DNA of 64,000 bases, from positions 24,261,491-24,325,490 of the forward strand of contig NC_088310.1 of assembly GCF_910592395.1 (NCBI RefSeq). Direction: 5' to 3'. Positions 34,095 through 47,800 of this stretch are shown here, in pieces. The notes beneath the pieces were generated by a model. That model was not told the origin of the DNA, made no database searches, and saw only the letters and a program-made list of their open reading frames with translations. Position numbers and translations under genes: made by a program. Position 1 is the first letter of the stretch. Each line of letters opens with the position of its first letter. This DNA is from Lineus longissimus (Eukaryota > Nemertea > Pilidiophora > Heteronemertea > Lineidae).

Positions 34095-35708
34095 GCTCAC
34101 CGTATACATCTTTTATTAGGCAGGATCATGCTTAGTTTAGAGGTGAATATGGTGAACACAATCAGGCATAAAGACTTTTTTTAGATGTGTATTGATGTCA
34201 AGTAATAAGACAGGGCAGTATATATAAGTTTATGATCCAACCAATAATTGTCTATGACATCAACAAGATCAATATCGTGTGATTGCTAAGAGTCCCTGCA
34301 ATAAAAAATTCATCGAAAAAAAGTCATTAATAAGCGAGATATTGCACGTCCTACTTTTTCAGTTTTGACCCCCTGGTGGCCAAATCAAGAATCAGATCAG
34401 GCCAAAATTCGGTGTCAGAGATTATCTGATGTAGGGGGTTACATGTACCAACTTTCAAGTTCATAGCTTTAGCAGTTAAGAAACGTGCCATAGTTACACT
34501 CGAACGGTCAATTTACGCCATTTGACCTCTGTGACCTAGAAAAGGAGGTCAAATCCAAAAATCATAGGAAATGTGATGTATCCTTGCTAGGAGTCCCTGC
34601 CATAAAATTTTATCGAAAACAATTCACTCAAATAGGCAAGATATTGCACTTCTTCCTTTTTCCGTTATGGCCCCCTGGTGGCCGAATAAAGAATCAGATC
34701 AGGCCAAAATTCGACATCAGACGTTATCTGATGTAGGGGGTTATATGCACCAAGTTTCAAGTTCATAGCTTTACTGGTTAAGAAACGTGCCATAGTTTAC
34801 ACTCTAACAGCCAATTTACGCCATATGACTTCTGTGACCTTGAAAAGTAGGTCAAATTGAAAACCCGTAAAATATGTGATGTATTCTTCCAAACAGTACC
34901 TACCATAAGAATTTTATCGAAAACAAGTCACTTATAAGCGAGATATCACACTTTTTAGATTTCCACTTTTGGCCCCCTGGTGGCAAAGTTAGGAATCAGA
35001 TCGAACCAAAATTCAGCGCCAGAGGCTATGTGATATAGGGGGTTATATGTACCAAGTTTCAAGTTCATAGCTTTAGTGGTTAAGAAACGTGCCATAGTTT
35101 ACACTCTAATGGCCAATTTACGCCATATGACCTCTGTGACCTTGAAAAGTAGGTCAAATTGAAAACCCGTATAATATAAAATGTATATTTGCTATGAGTA
35201 CCTACAACAAAAGTTTTATCGAAAACAAGTCACTTATAAGCGAGATATCACACTTTTTAGATTTCCACTTTTGGCCCCCTGGTGGCAAAGTTAGGAATCA
35301 GATCGAACCAAAATTCAGCACCAGAGGCTATGTGATATAGAGGGTTATATGTACCAAGTTTCAAGTTCATGGCTTTAGTGGTTAAGAAACGTGCCATAGT
35401 TTACACTCTAATGGCCAATTTACGCCATATGACCTCTGCGACCTTGAAAACAAGGTCAAATTAAAAACCCGTATAATATAAAATGTATATTTGCTATGAG
35501 TACCTACAACAAAAGTTTTATCGAAAACAAGTCACTAATAAGCGAGATATCACACTTTTTAGATATCGACATTTGGCCCCCTGGTGGCCAAACAGAGAAT
35601 CAGATCGGACCGAAAATCAGTGTCAGAGGTCAGCTGACCTAGGGCATTTTGTGTACAAAGTTTCAAGTTCATAGCCCTAGCAGTTAAGAAACGTGCCACT
35701 GTTAGGAT

Positions 35709-35760
<52 letters not shown>

Positions 35761-35800
35761 AGGACACAGCGCTATCGTATAGACTCCCCTTACGGTGAGC
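34095..35800 (+). mobile_element. Second copy of the tandem-unit repeat element
   Basis: Its ends are 10-bp perfect inverted repeats GCTCACCGTA (34095-34104) and TACGGTGAGC (35791-35800). Five direct units of about 300 bp start near 34318, 34618, 34917, 35219 and 35520 and lead into a GAC microsatellite. The element is the opposite orientation of the core at 2379-3455 and lacks that copy's outer 23-bp repeats and hairpin. The middle units at about 34917-35520 are nearly identical, a sign of recent unit expansion. Confidence 0.8.
35709..35760 (+). repeat. GAC microsatellite
   Basis: About 17 uninterrupted GAC triplets, at the same position in the element as the GTC-rich tract of the first copy (about 2413-2450). 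Confidence 0.97.
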
Positions 35801-35860
35801 CAACAAGAACACGAAGATGTATTTATTGTGTTTGAAGGTCTACGACGTCCTGTTCAAAAG

Positions 35861-36284
35861 TTAAATTATGAAAGTTCGAGATTGTTCAGTCATGTACTTT
35901 TAGTACAAGTAGAAGGCATCAGATATAAACAGTTCCAACGTTGTTGCTGGTCACCATTATAGATAGTTAAAATATGAAAGTTCGAGATTGTTCAGTCAAG
36001 TACTTTTAGTACAAGTAGAAGGCATCAGATATAAACAGTTCCAACATTGTTGCTGGTCACCATTATAGATAGTTAAAATATGAAAGTTCGAGATTGTTCA
36101 GTCAAGTACTTTTAGTACAAGTAGAAGGCATCAGATATAAACAGTTCCAACGTTGTTGCTGGTCACCATTATAGATAGTTAAAATATGAAAGTTCGAGAT
36201 TGTTCAGTCATGTACTTTTAGTACAAGTAGAACGCATCAGATATAAACAGTTCCAACGTTGTTGCTGGTCACCATTATAGATAT
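35861..36284 (+). repeat. Four tandem copies of a 106-bp unit
   Basis: ATGAAAGTTCGAGATTG recurs at 35868, 35974, 36080 and 36186, exactly 106 bp apart. Copies differ at only one or two positions. Each contains the dyad GTACTTTTAGTAC. The array starts 60 bp after the preceding mobile element. Confidence 0.95.
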
Positions 36285-39200
36285 TATCTACCGGTCAGTT
36301 TTCATCAGTTGACGCGTCTGGTGCCGAATCTGTATGCCAAGGATAAATCAAAATCATTTTACGCGTTCACTGTTACCCTGCCGAATTACCAGTCTATATA
36401 CCTCAGCATACATGTAGCCTAGTCTTCGGACATCTGCGTATTCTGGTCACACTATCTCCCCTTCATTTTACGGCTGTGTTTATTGCAAGCTAATGACAGG
36501 TTCACATGATAGGAAGTCATCGCAGGTGAAATAATTCGAGAAGTCGCCGCCGGATTGTATTGTCTTCAGAGAACTTGCGGTTTCTTCGGCGGCTTCTTCA
36601 GTACTGGTCTGTTTTCAACTTAAGCGAACTTTATCTTTCCAATAGAATTTCATCTAGTAGGCCCTATGTTTACTGGAAATTAAATGGACGTAATTGTTTA
36701 GGAGGACATTCTGCATAATGGATCATTTGATTAAGTTTCGTATAGAGAGGTCAGCTTTTAATCACCAATAAGTACCTGGTCGGACGAGACCCATGTTGAT
36801 CAAAACACGCAGCGTCAAAAAAGAAAAATGCCAAATTTCATGAAAAACAAGATATACCCAGTCATATTTTGACCGTTTCCGCAGGTCTATATCTCATCTT
36901 GGTCGCAAAAGCAAAATAACATGAAAAGAGTAAATATAAAACATCTCCTATTACATACGACGACAGCGTTGAAAAAGGCTTTAGTGACAGAAGTACTGAT
37001 GGTAGAGGTTGGCTTATTTTGCCTTTCAGTGCCTTTCGTTTAACATCCGCTTCATTTTATCTGTATCACCAACAAATTAAATGTCAAAGAAAACTTATAA
37101 AATTCCTATTGCTCAGTTTAAGTTTTGTTGATATCATTAGCTACAACCATCGAGTTTTCAATGTTGCTCAAAGGTATATTGAACACGTGTGCCGGAAACC
37201 CCAGCTCTTACGCTCGTTCGTGTTTAAGTTTAGATGCCGCCTCCAATTGACATCACGTACACTTTTATTGGAATTAAGTGCTTTCCTACAATAATCATGA
37301 CGTGTCATGTTGGGCTGGTCGATCAAAATAGGCTTTACATTTTTTGAACGGATTTATTATAGATTTAGTAATAATATCAGTTCTCAAATAGAATTCTGGT
37401 CGATTTCCAAATATAGCAGCCGAAGGAATTCTGTGATTCCCTACGTCACAAGCAAAGAGAACTTCATGCCGTGTTGTCAGATCAGATGCTCCCAGTTCGG
37501 AAGGAATGAATGTTAACGCCTTATATAAGTCCATTATATGGGCCGACATAGCATCCTTTCTGGAGTTGTGCCTTTTTTTTCGAGGAAATATATACCTATA
37601 TGTGTGTGTCTTTCAATTTTATGACCACCATTCCTCCCCCTACTTTTTGATAGGCATGCTTGTATCAGATAAACCCAAGCGAGAGGTCCGTTAGCGTGGG
37701 ACGGCAAAGACACCATCCACTGGTGTTGGGTTGTGAATCTGGCTCCACACAAACGTTAAAGAAATCCCAAAGGCACTGAATGTACATTTCATCTATATTC
37801 TCAACTACAGAATACCATTAGGCATGTGAGAGTGCACTAAATTATGCATTATTAGATTTTATCTTTGTCTATATAAATGAGTCTATAACATGAAATTGGG
37901 CATAATTCCATCACCAGTGAAATAAGATGGGATATCATTATTAGGTGAATCATGGCACGCCTCCATTTGATACAGAACAGCCATGTTCAGAGAGTGCTTA
38001 CTTAATTAATCATGCACGTACATTCAAAGGAAAAATACACACAGGATCCTATCATTGGATTCTTGTTCTTTGCAACCAGTGGCGTAATGCCAAACAGCTT
38101 TATACAAAATAGATACAGTTTCCTCGAAAGTTTTCATTAGTGGGCGGAGGACCCCGAAAGGTCAAAGGCACTGAATTCCCTTTCCAACAGCATCATTTCA
38201 GGCTGAATAAAAAAAGCCTTTGCAAATAAACCATTCCTATGGTGATATAATAAACATAAGAGGAAAAATCGTATCGCGTATTGTCGGCATTACAAATTTA
38301 TGAATCAAACACGCGTCGTCATTCAATTTGACAATCGTACATGTGTCTTACTCATACATCCTGCCAATCTCTTTTTTCACTACTAACTTTTAGAAGACCT
38401 GAAAAAAAATCCACCCACCTGTTGAACTCACTACGGCCACCTATTTCACCACTTTCATTACAAAGACACTGTTAACATTATCTTCGAAAGATATTTATGA
38501 TCAACTAAGATTACTTCGATAGTATTCATGAATGCCCCTGCTGTTGGCGTGACACACTTGGAGGAGGATGGTATCACTTATAAGAGGTGGAGGATGCCCT
38601 TGAAGTCACTACTAAGACATTGCCAATATCTTATCAATATCTTGCTATGTTTAGAAAACGATGACATTCAAACTGTCTTGCTGCACATCTCCACAAAGCT
38701 ATAATATTGGTCAGTTTCGTCTAGGTTATGTAAAGAGCGCTCTCTAATTCCCGCCGAGTGCTTTTGGTATTCCATTCGTTGTATGCTTCGCCAGGGACAT
38801 AACACTATAGAATAAAACATGAGCCAACCCACTTAATAACTTCCCGTATCTTAATGTGATGTTCCTCATCTCCCAATGTGTTTGATCTTACAGTCGGATG
38901 TAGCATTCAACACCCCCCAGGAACCTCACTATGCATGGTGGTTATTTTCTAAATTTATTAGCTGGTTGTTCCCTACTATAACATGTTGTCTTCTTCGGTA
39001 CTTTGAAACCCCCTCTACAACTGAAACGTTTGGCCAAATGATAACTGCTCTGAGAGACATCTGTTTTGTCATCAGATCATTGAGACTATCCCGGGGACGA
39101 AAATAAACGCAACGAAAGACGAAGTAGTGTGCTGAAAAGTATAGCTTTGTGATGAGCTTTCTATTCAGAGTGCGAAGTTGAAAACTAGCTACAATGATAC

Positions 39201-41754
39201 CAGTGGTCCATCAAATTTTACCACTCGTTTCATTGATCGTAATGTTCCAGCACAACTCGAGATCCAGGCTCGAGATACTCTTACGCGTTAAATGGTCAGC
39301 GGATTCGGGAATTTACAGCCAATATCTACTTGGCTACCATCAAGCTGTATTATTAACATGCTTTTGGAAGCCCTTGTAATACCCGTATACGTATTATAAT
39401 TGTCGAGAATGAGAACAGGTGACGGGGTTCCCACGTTTTAGATGACAAACATCATGCCCACCACTGAATATCATATCCACTGACCACGTGGAGTCGATCC
39501 AAGACGAAAAAAGCAAATAAAAAGATAACTTTACGGCTTACACTCAACTGATCAGTCATCTAACTTTCATTCCAACCCTCCTATGTATTTTTTTATTTAT
39601 TTGGGTCCCAATATCGGCAGTGTTTCCCAGGAATGCTCCCCTAACATTTTGGTAGACTGGTTATTTTGGCTGCCCCTGGAATATCAGTCTCATTCCTTAA
39701 CGTACCTCACACTTAGTAACCAATATCATTGTCATTCAAGATCATACCTAACATTTAGCCGACCCGATGGTTCCACCAAGGCCCAGAATTCGGGCCGTTT
39801 GATTACTGCCCAACTGGTGAATAATGTAACGCGACCACCTCTTTCATCGCCAATGGCCATGCATGTCCGACACGTACAGGGCATACCCCCATCGTAAAGA
39901 GAACCTGTTTAAGCAAAATCCTTTAAGGCAATATTTTTTTTGTACTACCACTCACGGGGTGTTAAAAAGGTCGGATACCTCATTAGTATTTACAAGTTAT
40001 CATTATCACGCTAGCCTTTCTAAGTTCTTCGAACCGTTTTCGGAGGTTAAGAGGCTTTTTTACACTAGCAAACAAGATCACGCCTACTGCATGCCATATT
40101 ATGTTATGTGTTTGAGTACATTCCTTTTGACCAGCCGACTAGTTGGAGGTCAAGGGCTGCCATGTAATGTTTCATCATTGTGTTCTTGTTTTTTCTTTGT
40201 ACTGTTTGTCAAATAGGGATAGTTTTTATCACTCTTTTTGTTTCAGAACCTTGAACATATTGAAAAAGGGACCAAAATGTCCAGTGACAATTACAGGTAC
40301 ACTCTAAACTTCGCGATTCCTCCCATCAGCCTTGACGTGTCAACCAAATAATATCGTGATTCGAATCAATACTGTATGTATCATTTTGCCAGGATACACA
40401 ATGTTTACCACCACATACCAATTCAAATCCACACCTCTCTCGCCTCTTACGTATCTCGCTGGCAATGGTTGCCTACACTTGAGACGCACTTGCCTTCCGT
40501 CAAGCCGCTCAGTGATCTATATTTCGGTTGTTGAGTCAGGAAGGAATCTAGCTATCAAAAGTGAAGATGCTACTTTCCAGGCGTCACTGGTTGTTAGAGA
40601 CTCTAAAGGCAAACGGCCCTGGTTTGCATATTCTAATCCTACTAAGCAATTAAGAATAAGGCTAATACATGTAGTAGTAGTACATGTAACATCACAGTGA
40701 AGTACATTTGATATTTAGCGGAATTTGGTATGTAACTGTCGAAACATTATTTCCTTGATTGTTGTGCAACACAATTTAGCGATATGGAGGTTTTCTCTCA
40801 AGAAAGGCACCATTAGGCCAATGTTATTCATATTCGGAGGTTTTTGTCTTATGAAGAGACTAAATGTTTAGCATATTGGGCGATATTTTTCCATGTATTA
40901 CATTTTTTGACATCACGTGTTTCTCAGCATAATTTCTGAATACTTTCTTTCCCGGTATACCATCATCACCATAAATATGGAAACAACCATTAGTTTCTTT
41001 GAATGTTAAGTTGCATGGTTTTCTTCTAGCTGTGAAGACCCACATGAGAGCGATTAAACGGAATACCAAAGTGAAATACAAATTACTTGGCCGCTCTGCA
41101 TCCATACCAAAGTGAACGAACTGTTGTTATCCATAGGGTGTTTATATCGGGTCTGCCCAAAACCCAGACTATCAATCCCGAGTCTGTGTAAAATGTGACA
41201 ACTGATCACTGGGCACAGTCGGGAGATAAATCTTTGGAATCCCGCCCCGGGTATAGAGAGGGCAGTCATTACCAGCAATACACAAAAGTCATCAGATGCG
41301 ACTTTAAAGTCAGCCCACGTCTAACTCCATACAAGAACTGCAGTGTTAGTTAATAAAACCGTGTCAGGGTGGCTTCGTTACTGCGGAGAATAATGAGATA
41401 AAAGAGATTCATCCTCATCACTTGTTCAATATCAGCCACATTATAGCCCCGAACTGGAGTCTGAGCTGTCGCGACTTATCATTGTTTGCATGCGTTAAAG
41501 TCCAACTCCCGCGGTGAAAATTAGTAGCGCTCAGGTTCTACTCTCATCATGCTATGCTAGATGAAGTACGCAATGTTTCTGTCAAGCAATACGCATAATG
41601 GCAGCCGTTCTGTAGAAGCAGTATTCAACTTGCTACCCCATAGGCCTACATCCTTCCGATCACAGGCCAGCAGAGATTTACCTTGTTCTCTCAAGGTTCC
41701 ATGATTATAAAACTCCATTCCATTTATGAAATAGGCGGTGCTTAACTATGTATT
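36285..41754. other. Gene-poor sequence
   Basis: No gene recognised. A GC-rich stem (36540-36551 with 36588-36599) is present. Several open frames of 100-120 codons near 39.6-40.7 kb lack protein-like composition or splice context. Confidence 0.4.
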
Positions 41755-41835
41755 AAAATTATTATTATCAAAAACATTTTTATAGCGCTTGACGTTGTTA
41801 AAACTTCTAAGCACTTTACAATTTATAATAAAACA
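41755..41835. repeat. Possible dispersed-repeat fragment with TATAGCGCTT
   Basis: TTTTATAGCGCTTGACG followed by CTAAGCACTTTACAA resembles the AGCGCTT...AAGCGCTTTACA tail often seen in animal dispersed repeats. The class cannot be fixed from this fragment. Confidence 0.35.
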
Positions 41836-44800
41836 ATAAAACATTAATACATGATAGAATAAAAGTCATTACTAAAGAAAACGTGCAAGTGGGATTTAAA
41901 AAAAAAAACAACAAAAAACAACAACAAAAACCGCAGTGCTTGGTGCACCGAAATATGGACACTGCCTCTTACAAACTGATGATATTGATAGGTGGTGAAT
42001 ACTTTCTGCCAAATTACATGCATGTTTAAAGGCTGAGAACTTGGTTTCCGCGGGATACTTACGCAAAGAAGGTCTGTCATAGAGTACTAAGAATGCCGAT
42101 GTGAAAGACCGATGGAAGTCCCCCGTCTTATAGTTCTAGCCTATTTTGAGATTTGCAACTAGGGATTCATTAAACTTGGATTTAATATTGCATATTCTAA
42201 AACAGCTGGGTTCAGAATGAACCGAACATACAGTGTGAATGCACTACGTGCCAATGAAGCCTCGTTTTGAATTCAGCGATTATCATTAGGTAACCTTAAC
42301 CACTTGTGTTGGTGAAAAATTTGGAAGCATTTAAAACCACATTATTCGATATTTCATTTCAGATTTTTTTGAATAGAAATTGATACCTCACTGTCGGTAT
42401 TGATTGTCTCACCAAAAGCTCCTCGGTTTTGGTCTACATTTTAGCTCCACCCTCGCGGTTTGGGTGAGACAACCTGAAGCCGAATTTGTACATTCAGATA
42501 TGGGTATGTGATGCATGCCTTCGGCCCATCAGTATACCTTAGCTGTCAGGAAATGAGGTCAGTGAGCGTAATAGTACTTTACGTTAGAAACAGAATAGTG
42601 CGGGTTTGATTGAGAGGATTTCTGCATGTTCATAAAATGCCTATTAATTAAACACATAAAATATTAGATCGTGATATTCGATATGTTAACGCCATGAATT
42701 CATGGCACAAAGAAAATGCACTCCGGATCGGATTCCACACTTTAAACTCTGAATAAATAATAGACTACCTGTTACTAACAGTTACCAGGTTTTTATTGTT
42801 ATTAAGTACTTGCTAAAGTGATGATTGGAGTGATCAGCGTATTTGCTTGGTACCAATGGTTTCGGCATGTTTTAGCAACAAAAATGCGTATTGCTTTATT
42901 TCATTGTTTTGATTCATGTCAGATCGCAACAAATCGAGATTGCTGATGTCAAATTAATTTTTATTTACCACAGTAAATAACTGGTTGTTCGTGATGAGGT
43001 AGAGCATATAGCCCATAAAGCAACTTCTCTCGGTATCAGCGATCGATAAACAAAGAAATGCTTTTGGCGAAAAAATTTATTCACTGAAATGGCAACGTGC
43101 TGATACTTTTGATAGTTTGCTACAGCTTCTATGTTTATAGGACTGCATGTGAAGCATTTCTTTAGAAGCTGCACATGTGAAACAAAGTGTTCGGCCAAGA
43201 CCATGAGCGTTTCGCCTTATTTCCCTTCCAAAAAGTGTATAATCAACGTTGCTATTTCCTGATGTTTGGTATAAATTTGTTTCTTTAGTAAGCGAAAAAT
43301 ATTTATTTAGTAACCGCCGAAGTAAATTCTCAATTCTACACCATGAAAACACTGAATGCTGCTTATATTCACTCAACGTTCCACCACAGCTCATGCCTGA
43401 ATGTTGTCTGTTTCAATACACGATATATCGTGTTCCCTATGGAGTTTTACCACTATGTATCACCTGGTCCCCCTCCTTGCAATTACAAAGCCTGTACGAA
43501 AAAAATCCCAAATCGAAAATAAACTCATAGTGGTTACACATTTCCTGGATAAAACCGTCCCCTTTGTATATTGCGCTTGGGAAATGGTGATTGCGTGCCG
43601 CTGTCAGTTAAGGCTCTCGGCTCTCATTTCTGTCCGTTATTTGGACCAATGTTATAAACATTAAGTTTGTTTCTGCCACTCTGCAGGCTGGATCTTAAAA
43701 ACAAGGAAAGTATCTTAATCGATACGTCACATTTCTACATTGGATGTTTGTTTTTTTTAAATCAAATGAGGACTCGGATACCGCACGAAAGCCACAAAAA
43801 GGTGTTTTTAAATTATGTCACTGTCATATTTTTTCCCATCATATTTATACATGGAATCGAAGCCACTCGTCTTCTCACCTTACTACCATCAGGCAAACCA
43901 CTGACTAACGACCAATAAGTTACTTTGAGTCCCCCTCACAACAACACGTTGTTTTGTTTTTGGGGGATTACTCCTTTGGGAGAAGAGAACGGCTTGTTCG
44001 CGACATGCTGTCGCCACCCCAAGATCCCGGAATCATTTGTACCGTCCTCTTGTGAATGGTAGCACCAGGCACTAATTGAACTAGAAATGTACTGCATTTT
44101 CAGGCGTTTGATGGAATCTCTTCGAAAATTGACAGTAACATTGAACTCAATGACAGGATATGCCTAGGTTATTGTACACGTCCTTTTATAGCCAACGACG
44201 GCAAGTGCGAACTATTAGCACTTGGTCGGTTTCGTATTTCACGTGACTATAAAGTCTACGTGTACACATAAGCAAAGAAAGCGCATCGGGATTTGGAATT
44301 CGAAAAATTTCGCCGTTTTCGAATAATCATCTTCACAATTTGTAGTTGTGGTGTAAATTATCGACTCAAGGTTGGGTGAAAATACCCTATAGCGTTGTCG
44401 CCATGATATATGTTCTGCTTGGTTTTGAAATGCCTTTTATTTCGGTGTTATTCCCAAAATATGATATGCATCACGTTCAAAAGTCCAATGCATTGAAATT
44501 AACAAGTGCAATAACTGATTCAGAGAGGTACTCTAAATCTATGCTCTCGTGCTTAGGTCGACTCTCAAAGTGTTCACCGAACGATATTATTGGACTTTTC
44601 GCATCATTGCATAAAAGTATACGAGTTTCTCTATGCGATAATTCATAGCAATAATTGAGATAGTACTTCCATATCTTAACTTGCGTTTCACGTCATATCT
44701 TGAATATCCGTTGGGATGACCTACGCCGTAAATATATTTCGACTCGAGGTCTAACTCTTATTATGATATAGGTTGATTATGCAGAACTTTGTCCTATGAG

Positions 44801-47800
44801 AGACTTGGCTTGAAGATAAGAAGTTGCCTTCTTCAGAATATTGAGCTGAAAACTATACTATTTCACAAGAACGATGTTCGTTTACTAAATGTGCTTTAAT
44901 AAGAAATGGAAGTAACTTCAATATAGTTGCATTTCATTTCCTGTGATAATACTTATGACGTTAAATAAATCCAAATATTTTTTTCACTCGTTTTTTTTCT
45001 GCTCAAAATGAAGCAACATCATCGTCCCAAAACCTTTTTGGCTTCGAAACATTTTCAGAATTTTGAACTGACTCTGAAAGATGAAAATTTTTCTAATAAG
45101 TCCAAATTATTTTTTCACTTGTTTCTTTCTGCTCAAACTAGTAAGAATTATGGATTAGCTGAAAATGTGAATTTTTTTTCTTTAAGCAAGCCTGCCGCAC
45201 CCAAAATCGCCGGATGTGGGTAAAAACGGGCCGCACATGTAAAACTCTTAGCACCACTAATATTTAAGTCAATACTTTGGTTCATACATACAGGTATGTA
45301 TACATTTAACATCAGTGCTATGTACAATTTTCAATTGTGAGTCCTCTTGACCACTCAAAATAACCAGAGCTACCACTACACTCTTTCTCTTACTGTTGCA
45401 GCGATCCAATATATAAGGCAAAAATTAGTAAACCTGAGCACAGCATGTTATTCTCTCGCCAAGGATAATCCCTTGACTAATGGCCAATGACTCCAGCTGA
45501 CGGTTATATGGAGGCGACGATGTCAAAGAGTGTGCACACATTTATCACACAGGTGATAGTTGGACACAGCCAGGGCAGCAGACTCAATGCTTGAAGTATG
45601 TTGTTGTCCGGACGATCCATCCGAGGGATGATCTGTTTTATCCCCCCTATGGATAAGGTTAGTCTGCTAAAATGACGGCAGACCCTTCACCATAGCAGTC
45701 TGTTGATCGATCAACGGACCGAGTTGTAGCTATGTCCTGCAGGGTACATTTGATTAGTGGGGAAGGCCACCATCCCAACATATCATGTTGCAGAAGGAGT
45801 TGGTAGTTTAACAGTACCATCTAGATTTTGGTAACAGTAACATATTGGTTTGTTTATGGAGTATACGTTGCATGTTGAAGTAGATTGAACTCGAAATGTC
45901 GGTTTGTTTTACAGCTGCCCAAGCTAACTAAGCTTCGCCGTGATCTGCTACGAAACTTAAGACGTGTTAAAAAATAAACGTTTCACATACATTTTTGAAA
46001 TGTAGCATTTTCAATACATCCAAACAAGCATATCACATAAATACTAATGCTCATTTCACTGAAGTAAGCTAAACACATGCATCTCCGCTAAAGAAAACGA
46101 GAACAATGTTTACCAGGTATCTAGGGCTCTTTCAAAGGATCAATAGTCGCCTATCAAATGATCAACACGATCATTCTTGCCCAGATGCAATTATCAGTCT
46201 GTGTCATTTTGTGCTGCGCAACAAGTGGATCCGTTTTTTGCCAAAGTAGGTATTATCAGATAAACTACCTGCTGGTGTATTCTATTATTGAGGTGCCGAA
46301 GGGTGTTTTTCTCATTTGCTCTACATCCGTGGTTGTATTAAGTAAATTAGTTGATATGTTCTCCATCAACTTGCAAAATACTTGGTCGTTCAAATTGGTC
46401 AAAGAGATATGTAGGCTTCACAATGCCTAAGGTGGCAGGTGATAAATGTTAGAATATCAGGAACATGAAACCATCCATTCCCTACTTCTCTGATATGAAC
46501 CAGAATTTTCATCTGTTTCATGATTCATGTTATGTTGTCAGATTCAAACGTGCATGCACTAAATGAATGCTTAATACATGACAAGATATACATTTGTAAT
46601 AATCTCATAGAGATGTACAAACACAAGGTTTTATATGATATCTTTCATGTTCTTGTCCAGACAAACATCCTCTATCGCAACGCTAATGGAAGCTAGTAGT
46701 GTTACAAAATGGATGGGATATTTATGAAGGTTGACTGACTTTTGGGACCAATGCTTCCCCAAACCTGATTTCCTTGTTTGTAATGTCGAGTAATGCTGTT
46801 ATTATTTCATGGGAGCCAAACATAACGTTAACGCTTGAGGGGCGGAATAATAAGCAGGTTTCGCATCCCCAACGAACAGTCGGAGTAAAAGTGCATCTAA
46901 ATGTACATAATTGACGACTATTTTTGAAAACTTTCGTTATCCCTCGTACAACTTATACAGAAAATGATATCAAGCGTCAATTTACCACGACCCTACATAA
47001 AAGACAAGGTGATCATTGGACTCCATCGTCTTTCCTTTAATATGACACGCACGAGGCCACGGGGAGCACGAAATCGAAATGCGGAAAGTTAACTTGCCGT
47101 CCGCCAAGATAAAAGTCGTGAAACCTTTTTTCCTTAATTGTTTCGCAAATTGCATGTATGAAAGACGCAAAAAATGGCGGCTGACAGTTAACGTGAATTC
47201 ATTTTAGTTTGTACCATGTCTCCGTTCCATTGAGAAACAGAATTAGGAGGTTTTGGATTAAGAAAAAGAAAACTCTATCATTTGTCGAGCTCGAACTGTG
47301 GATGTCATTCCAACGCGTCAAGGCTTTGAATAAACCCGCTAGTGTACAGGCTACCCGTCAATTTATGAATCGAGAAGGTCATAATTGCATGACGATATGA
47401 GTGCTGGGCAGGCAAACACTTTGCTGTTCCTTCGGGAAATAAGCCAAGTGCTTCGTCTGGATTATTCAAGAGCATACCCAGCTCGTATATCAAGGGACCC
47501 GATACCGGTTCTGCTACGGACCTATCTGCTTTCGGATTTGACACAATTCGACCAATTCAACAGAGTCTACATTCCATCGCATATTATAAAAATATGGTAC
47601 ATATGGTATGTCTCAGTTGCATGGTGCTCCATCCGCAACAGCATCCAAATAACCAACATACATGTACATGTAGTTTGTGGAAAGCAGTGTCAGGTAGAGA
47701 AAATGCGCCGCATATTCTTATAAGAGTCAAAGACAGTCACAGTGTCAATTCTGATCCAGGGGATGAATAAATGGGTCAAACACTGTATACTGCAGAAAAC

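Noticed and set aside
35861-36284. CRISPR-like regular array
   Set aside because: The units are plain 106-bp tandem repeats with no unique spacers, in an animal genome.
39863-40216. 117-codon open frame (+)
   Set aside because: No start context, splice sites or protein-like composition; the length is unremarkable for 64 kb read in six frames.
40332-40700. 122-codon open frame (+)
   Set aside because: It overlaps microsatellite-like GTAGTAGTA sequence at its end and shows no recognisable domain.
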